A program made the position numbers and the translations under genes. Shown in pieces: positions 58,802-64,000 of a stretch of DNA of 64,000 nucleotides. Within the stretch, counting starts at the first letter, position 1, and every line of letters begins with the position of its first letter. Where the stretch lies: assembly GCF_009906835.1 (NCBI RefSeq), contig NZ_CP047652.1, positions 1,426,001-1,490,000 of the forward strand, given 5' to 3'. The notes under the pieces were generated by a model, which was not told where the DNA came from, searched no databases, and was given only the letters and a program-made list of their open reading frames with translations. The stretch comes from Aristophania vespae (lineage in GTDB: Bacteria; Pseudomonadota; Alphaproteobacteria; Acetobacterales; Acetobacteraceae).

Positions 58802-59296
58802 TCAGCGCTTTGCTTTAAAAAACTGTTTTAGCAAATGCGCTGAATCGGTTTCACGAAAACCGCTAATAATCTCTTTTGGCCTATGCAAACAACCAGCCAT
58901 TTGAAATAAGCGCGGCCCGTGATCAACACCCCCTCCTTTAGGATCATAAGCCCCATAAACAAGCCTATGAAGGCGAAAATGGCTTATGGAGGCTGCACAC
59001 ATTATACAAGGTTCTAACGTTACAATAAGTGTGCAGCCAGTCAGACGAGGCGTTTTCAAAAGTCGTGACGCATCTCGCAAGGCCAAAATTTCAGCATGAG
59101 CCGAGGCATCATGATTTTTTTCTACTAAATTATGTGCCTGAGAAAGAAGACAGCCTTTTTCATCAAGAACCAAAGCACCGATAGGCACTTCACCAGCCCT
59201 AGCACCTTCATGTGCTAAAAAAAGCGCTTTTTCCATTGCCTCCTGCCATGAGGAAACAGAAAAATTTTTCTTTGATTTATCGCGATACATGGCCAT
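58802..59296 (-). CDS. tadA: tRNA-specific adenosine deaminase
   Basis: TadA deaminates A34 to inosine in tRNA-Arg(ACG). The 164-residue product has the zinc site: HAEILALRDA (His and catalytic Glu) and the PCxxC motif in TLEPCIMCAASI. ALFLAHEGARAGEVPIGALVL and VYGAYDPKGGG are typical. A short N-terminal extension (MAMYRDKSKKNFSVSS) comes before the core. It is convergent with tonB, 15 bases between stops. Confidence 0.95.
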   Translation of the reverse strand: MAMYRDKSKKNFSVSSWQEAMEKALFLAHEGARAGEVPIGALVLDEKGCLLSQAHNLVEKNHDASAHAEILALRDASRLLKTPRLTGCTLIVTLEPCIMCAASISHFRLHRLVYGAYDPKGGGVDHGPRLFQMAGCLHRPKEIISGFRETDSAHLLKQFFKAKR

Positions 59297-59353
59297 TAAA
59301 TACCGGTTTTTTCTTAGCTATTATAGTTACTATAACAACCAATATTAATATGG

Positions 59354-60193
59354 ATGAAAAAGAAGCCCGTTGCTTTGACTAAAAACGCGCGGTATGTGCA
59401 TTTTATGAATAAAATTTCTCCTTCTTCCTCTTTGAATTCTGAACGTGGCGAACGTATCGCCAAAGTCCTTGCACGTTGCGGCGTTGCCAGCCGTAGGGCC
59501 GTCGAACATATGATTGAAGATGGACGAGTCATTCTTAATAATGAGAAGGTTACGCATCCTGCAACCTTCGTTCAGTCAGGTGATATTCTTAGAGTTGATG
59601 GGAAAATTATAGAACCCCCGCAACGTACGCGTTTATGGCGTTATTATAAACCCACAGGTCTTGTCACTACTCATCATGACCCACAAGAAAGGCCAACCGT
59701 CTTTGCTTCTCTTCCCGAAGGAATGCCCCGTGTCGTTAGTGTCGGACGGCTTGACTTAAACTCCGAGGGATTGCTCCTTCTTACTAATGATGGCGCTTTA
59801 GCTCGTGAATTAGAGTTGCCATCGCGGCAATGGGTGCGTCGCTACAGAGTGCGCGTTTTTGGTTTGGTTGATCCCAAGCGACTCGCAGATCTGGCCAAGG
59901 GATCTGAGTTTGAAGGTGTAAAATACGGCCCTATTCATGCTGTTCTTGATTCTACCAAAGGTGATAATTCCTGGCTGACTGTCAGCCTTAAAGAAGGCAA
60001 AAACCGCGAAATTCGGCGTGTCATGTTAGGTATGAACCTGCATGTTAGCCGGCTTATCCGCCTCTCTTACGGTCCCTTCATGCTTGGCTCTTTAAAAGCA
60101 GGAGACATAGAAGAAGTCGCAGGCAAAGTTCTTGCTGAGCAAATTCCTTTTGTGAATGACGGCATTAAAGCGGCAAAAAAGCGCACGAAATGA
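59354..60193 (+). CDS. RsuA/RluB-family pseudouridine synthase
   Basis: An rRNA pseudouridine synthase. The 279 residues begin with an S4 RNA-binding domain (ERIAKVLARCGVASRRAVEHMIEDGRVILNNEKV). The catalytic domain has YKPTGLVTTHHDP and the catalytic Asp in VGRLDLNSEGLLLLTNDG, and ends KEGKNREIRRVMLGM. A later Met at 59405 is an alternative start that would drop 17 residues. It overlaps rsmD by four bases (ATGA). RluB is the best guess for the specific target (23S). Confidence 0.92.
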   Translation: MKKKPVALTKNARYVHFMNKISPSSSLNSERGERIAKVLARCGVASRRAVEHMIEDGRVILNNEKVTHPATFVQSGDILRVDGKIIEPPQRTRLWRYYKPTGLVTTHHDPQERPTVFASLPEGMPRVVSVGRLDLNSEGLLLLTNDGALARELELPSRQWVRRYRVRVFGLVDPKRLADLAKGSEFEGVKYGPIHAVLDSTKGDNSWLTVSLKEGKNREIRRVMLGMNLHVSRLIRLSYGPFMLGSLKAGDIEEVAGKVLAEQIPFVNDGIKAAKKRTK

Positions 60194-60750
60194 AAATCAT
60201 TGCTGGCCGCTTCCGGGGGCGCACCCTGCGCGCGCCAACAGGGCAAAATACCCGCCCAACCTCTCAAAGAACAAGGCAAATCATTTTCGACCATCTTATG
60301 CATGCCTCTTGGTACGGCCGAGAGGCATTAGAGCGGGCCTGTATTTTAGATGGATTTGCCGGAACAGGAGCTCTTGGACTAGAAGCCCTGTCCCGAGGGG
60401 CAAAATTCGCAAGCTTTATTGAAAAATCACGTCAAGCAGCCGCTATTTTACACGATAACGTACGTGCCTGCCGCGTTGAAGATCAAACCCAAATTTTGCG
60501 ATGTGATACAATAAACCCTCCTCCAGCCCGCATGAAACATAATTTGGTTTTTTTGGATCCACCTTACCATAAAGCTCTGGTTCCCCAGGCTCTTAGGGCC
60601 CTTTCTCAAAAAGGGTGGCTTGCTGAAAAAGCCCTTATAATTGCAGAGACTGAACACCAGACCGAAGATTTGTTGCATGAACCTGAAAAGCTTATACTCA
60701 AGCGACAAATTGGTATAGCAGAAGTCCGTTTTTGGTTTCATCAGGGATAA
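60190..60750 (+). CDS. rsmD: 16S rRNA (guanine(966)-N2)-methyltransferase
   Basis: RsmD methylates G966 of 16S rRNA. 186 residues: MKIIAGRFRGRTLRAP at the start, ARTSQRTRQIIFDHL-like PTSQRTRQIIFDHLM, the SAM-binding DGFAGTGALGLEALSRGA and the catalytic NPPY-like LDPPYHKAL. Its start overlaps the upstream pseudouridine synthase gene; the pairing of rRNA modification genes is common in alphaproteobacteria. Confidence 0.95.
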   Translation: MKIIAGRFRGRTLRAPTGQNTRPTSQRTRQIIFDHLMHASWYGREALERACILDGFAGTGALGLEALSRGAKFASFIEKSRQAAAILHDNVRACRVEDQTQILRCDTINPPPARMKHNLVFLDPPYHKALVPQALRALSQKGWLAEKALIIAETEHQTEDLLHEPEKLILKRQIGIAEVRFWFHQG

Positions 60751-60982
60751 ATAAAAATTTGTAACTTCTGATATTTTTTATTTTAATATCCTGCTCTGAA
60801 TGAGCTCTGACAGCCTGATATTTTCACAAACTCATTTCTTGTTAAACTGACTTTAAAACTGGTTTCGCTATAAGACTTCCCATCACTCTTCAAAATCGCT
60901 ATTTTAGGAAATCGTATTCCATATTTAAATGGCGCTTTAATAGCGGACTTTATCAGCAAAAATTACAGAGGACAGATCTGTC

Positions 60983-63846
60983 TTGCTTTTCTTAAAACGA
61001 GCGCGCCGTAAGCCTTCAACGCCCGTTGAATCGTCTGGTCCCCATATTCCTTCTACAGATGAGTTAGAGGGCTCACGTTTTGCACGTCTTATATCGGCAC
61101 GCATGATGGAGATTCTCGGTTTATTTCTGCTTATTATTGCAGTAGCAATTGCAGTAGCTCTTTTCAGCTTTAACCCTCATGACCCTTCTTTTAATACGGC
61201 AACAGGTACACAGCCTACCAATTTGCTAGGCAGAGCAGGGGCAACAATCGCTGATAGTCTGGTCCAGTGGTTAGGATTGGCAAGCGCATTACCCATTCTT
61301 ATTTTACTAGCCTGGTCGTGGCGGCTTGTACGCTACCATATGCTCACTGCGCCCATATTGCGCCTTTTAGCCGCTTTTTTACTTTTACCTGCTGGCGCCT
61401 TATGCATCAGCACCTTTCAAATATTAGCACCTGGTCCTAATATTGCCTGGCCATCAGATAGTGGACTAGGTGGGCAACTGGGACAGTCACTAGCTCACTA
61501 CCTTTTAAATGCTACAATTGGCGAAATGGGGTCTGCTGGAGGAGCTGTAGGGCTCATTCTCTCTCTCTTACTGCTGGCTCTTTTATTTCCCATCACCATG
61601 GGGCTAAACAGCCATGAATGGCGTGCCATAGGCAGTGCTCTTTTAGCGACCTTTAAATGGGGTATCTCTCTCGCTCGCGGCAAAAAAGCTGATAATGAAA
61701 AAGAAACAGACTTTTCTCAGCACAAGCTATTTACTCCCCAACCTGGCGCGCGCTTACGCTATAGTGACAAATTCACGCCCAAGGGGGGTGTTCCTGCTGG
61801 CTTTTTAAGACGTAACTTTATGCGTCAAGATCCACGTCTTCCGCCTGCAATTGAAGATGGCCAAACCTGGCTTCAACCTCCTCATACTCAAGAAGCAGCC
61901 CCATGGGAGCGTGTTCCCCCAACGGATCAGGCAATTCCTATTGTCCCCAAAAGTGAAAATGAAAAAAAAGAGGCGCCTACCAATCCATATGGGGAGAAGC
62001 TGGCCCAAATAAACAGGATGAGTGACACCACCACCCCGCCCGTAGTCCCTGTGATTATTGACGAAGATGACGAAGAAGAAGATACATTCACTGCACCTGA
62101 AACACTGGCTTCAAAAGAAGACTCTCACCCTAACGGCGATTTCTTTAAACGTATGATCCATCGTGGCTTAAGTGCCATGCCCTCATATAATGCTCCCCCA
62201 GGTGAAGAAAAAACGACCCAGCAAATAACACCAAAAAGTGAGCCTGCTGGCCCATATACGGGTTCTGTCACCCAAAATCATAAAGCCTCTCCACCTGCAA
62301 CAGAATATCAGAGCTGGGCTAATCCTTCCTTAGACCTGCTCAATCCCTTACCAGACCAACAATCTACTGGCCCCTCTGAAGAGGTGCTGCAAGACAACGC
62401 ACGTCTTTTGGAAAGTGTTCTAAATGATTATGGTGTTCAGGGTACGATTACAGATTATCATGCAGGCCCTGTAGTTACACTTTATGAGCTTGAGCCTGCA
62501 CCTGGGGTACGCTCCTCCCGCGTCATTGGACTTTCAGACGATATAGCAAGATCACTCTCAGTTTTGAGTGTACGTATTGCCACTGTGCCAGGCCGTAACG
62601 TTATTGGGATTGAAGTTCCCAATGCATCACGCGATACAGTCTATTTCCCCGAACTGCTCCTTAACGAGGGATGGCACGATGGCAAGGCTAAATTAAAGCT
62701 TGCTTTAGGAAAAGATATCGCAGGTCAGCCCGTCTATGCTGATCTTGCCAAAATGCCGCACCTCCTCGTTGCTGGTACAACGGGATCGGGAAAATCAGTG
62801 GGGATCAACGCCATGATCCTCTCTTTACTCTATCGCTTAAGTCCAGAGGATTGCCGGTTGATCATGATTGATCCCAAAATCCTTGAGCTTTCAATTTATG
62901 ACGGCATCCCGCATTTAATGACTCCTGTTGTTACGGAGCCCTCCAAAGCTGTTAGTGCCCTTAAATGGGCTGTGCAGGAAATGGACCGTCGCTACCGCCT
63001 AATGGCTGACCACCAAGTACGTAACATTAGCGGCTATAATGACCGTATTGAACGCCTGCGCGATTCTGGAGAAGCTCCCACACGCCGCGTACAGACAGGG
63101 TTTGATCCTGAAACAGGCAGACCTGTCTTTGACGAACATCGCCTTCCCCTTGAACATCTTCCTTATATTGTTGTGGTCATTGATGAAATGGCTGACCTTA
63201 TGATGGTCGCGGGGAAGGAAATTGAAGCAGCAGTATTACGCCTTGCCCAAAAAGCTCGTGCTTCTGGCATACATGTCATTATGGCCACTCAACGCCCCTC
63301 GGTTGACGTAATTACCGGCACAATTAAAGCTAATTTTCCTACGCGCATTTCTTTCCAGGTAACAAATAAATATGACAGTCGCACAATTTTAGGAGAACAG
63401 GGCGCCGAGCAACTTTTAGGACGCGGTGATATGCTCTTTATGCAAGGTGGTGCACGCATTACCCGCGTTCATGGCCCCTTTATCAGTGACGAAGAGGTAG
63501 AAGCAGTTGTTGCTGACCTCCGCACGAAAGGCGAGCCAGTCTATAATGCTGATGTTATCGCTGACGAGCCAGAAGAAGCCCCGCACGCCCAAGTAGGAGC
63601 TCTGATAGCGATGGCAATAACGACCTTTATGAACAGGCCGTTGATCTTGTTTTAAGAGAACAGCGCGCTTCTACAAGCTTTGTACAGCGCCACCTCTCTA
63701 TTGGCTATAACCGGGCTGCCAATATTATTGACCAGATGGAACGAGAAGGCATTATCAGTGCGGCTAATCACGTTGGTAAACGTGAAATTCTCGCCTCGCG
63801 TTCAATGAGAGAAACAGCAGACTCATCAGACGATGATGATGAATAG
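60983..63846 (+). CDS. ftsK: DNA translocase FtsK (frame broken near the end)
   Basis: FtsK anchors to the septum and pumps DNA for chromosome segregation. The start TTG at 60983 has AGAGGA upstream. Four N-terminal membrane helices lead into an acidic/Pro-rich linker (about 230-480). The motor has Walker A GTTGSGKSVGINAMI and Walker B YIVVVIDEMADLMM. The first frame drifts after DEPEEAP and stops at 63655. The next frame continues GNNDLYEQAVDLVLREQRAS, the gamma winged-helix domain, to 63846. One base added at CCCC (63579-63582) or CCC (63588-63590) gives 954 residues. Confidence 0.94.
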
Positions 63847-63895
63847 GGAAAATATTGCTACGCCTCAAGCAAGCAAAAATTAGACACCAAAGAAC

Positions 63896-64000
63896 ATGAC
63901 CCACAACATTATGTTGCCAGGAAAAGAACTCCCAATTCTTTGGGAAAATAATCATTTTCTGGTCATTAATAAACCAAGTGGACTTGCCTCACATCCAGGC
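63896..64000 (+). CDS. RluA-family pseudouridine synthase (start only)
   Basis: Thirty-five codons before the window ends. The sequence MTHNIMLPGKELPILWENNHFLVINKPSGLASHPG carries the conserved VINKPSGLxxHPG stretch found near the start of the RluA/RluC/RluD catalytic domain. It follows ftsK on the same strand. The specific target cannot be told from this fragment. Confidence 0.75.
   Translation, partial: MTHNIMLPGKELPILWENNHFLVINKPSGLASHPG

Overview
The window looks like a chromosomal segment of an acetic acid bacterium (Acetobacteraceae, Alphaproteobacteria) with an unusually AT-rich genome, as in insect-associated members of the family. The basis is a membrane-bound PQQ glucose dehydrogenase, an Entner-Doudoroff edd-eda pair, a mannitol dehydrogenase-family enzyme, an OprB-type sugar porin, NodT-type outer-membrane factors and alphaproteobacterial-style housekeeping genes. 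The genus assignment is inference. I found no phage, insertion sequence, CRISPR array or rRNA.

Layout. 0.4-7 kb: purH and a first EmrB-EmrA-outer-membrane-factor efflux operon. 7-12.7 kb: eda-edd, a lytic transglycosylase and a cysteine-free uracil-DNA glycosylase relative. 12.8-18.6 kb: ispE, a PsiF-like periplasmic protein, a YnfA protein, amtB-glnK, a UbiH-type hydroxylase and cysE. 18.6-19.3 kb: a non-coding stretch with palindromic repeats. 19.3-28.9 kb: aldose epimerase, mlaA-mlaC, queA-tgt, a degenerate secreted adenosine deaminase relative, queG, a ribbon-helix-helix protein and a DjlA-like co-chaperone. 28.8-33.5 kb: polyol dehydrogenase, an HtrA protease, mrp, a tiny lipoprotein and tRNA-Thr. 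33.5-35 kb: a 1.5-kb gene desert. 35-43.9 kb: a DJ-1/PfpI protein, an NCS1 permease, a YfdX-like protein and a second EmrA-EmrB-outer-membrane-factor set with its own TetR regulator. 43.9-52.8 kb: folD, threonine aldolase, a second HtrA, gcd, TetR and oprB. 52.8-58.8 kb: an iron-uptake island (Sel1 protein, Fiu-type receptor, PiuC hydroxylase, exbB-exbD-tonB). 58.8-64 kb: tadA, an RsuA-family pseudouridine synthase, rsmD, ftsK and the start of an RluA-family gene.

How the genes fit together. Periplasmic sugar handling is prominent. OprB would admit sugars, the epimerase would equilibrate anomers, Gcd would oxidise glucose at the membrane, and Edd-Eda would finish gluconate catabolism inside. 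A TetR regulator lies between gcd and oprB, and the same palindromic motif occurs upstream of both. Three queuosine-pathway genes (queA, tgt, queG) lie within 5 kb. The iron island holds receptor, accessory hydroxylase and energy-transducing complex together.

A caution for any user. Eight otherwise intact genes (ispE, mlaC, polyol dehydrogenase, mrp, NCS1 permease, second outer-membrane factor, gcd, ftsK) are each broken by what behaves as one missing base at or beside a short C or G run. All eight become full-length frames when one base is restored. Systematic homopolymer under-calling is the simplest reading, so these genes should not be taken as pseudogenes without checking reads.
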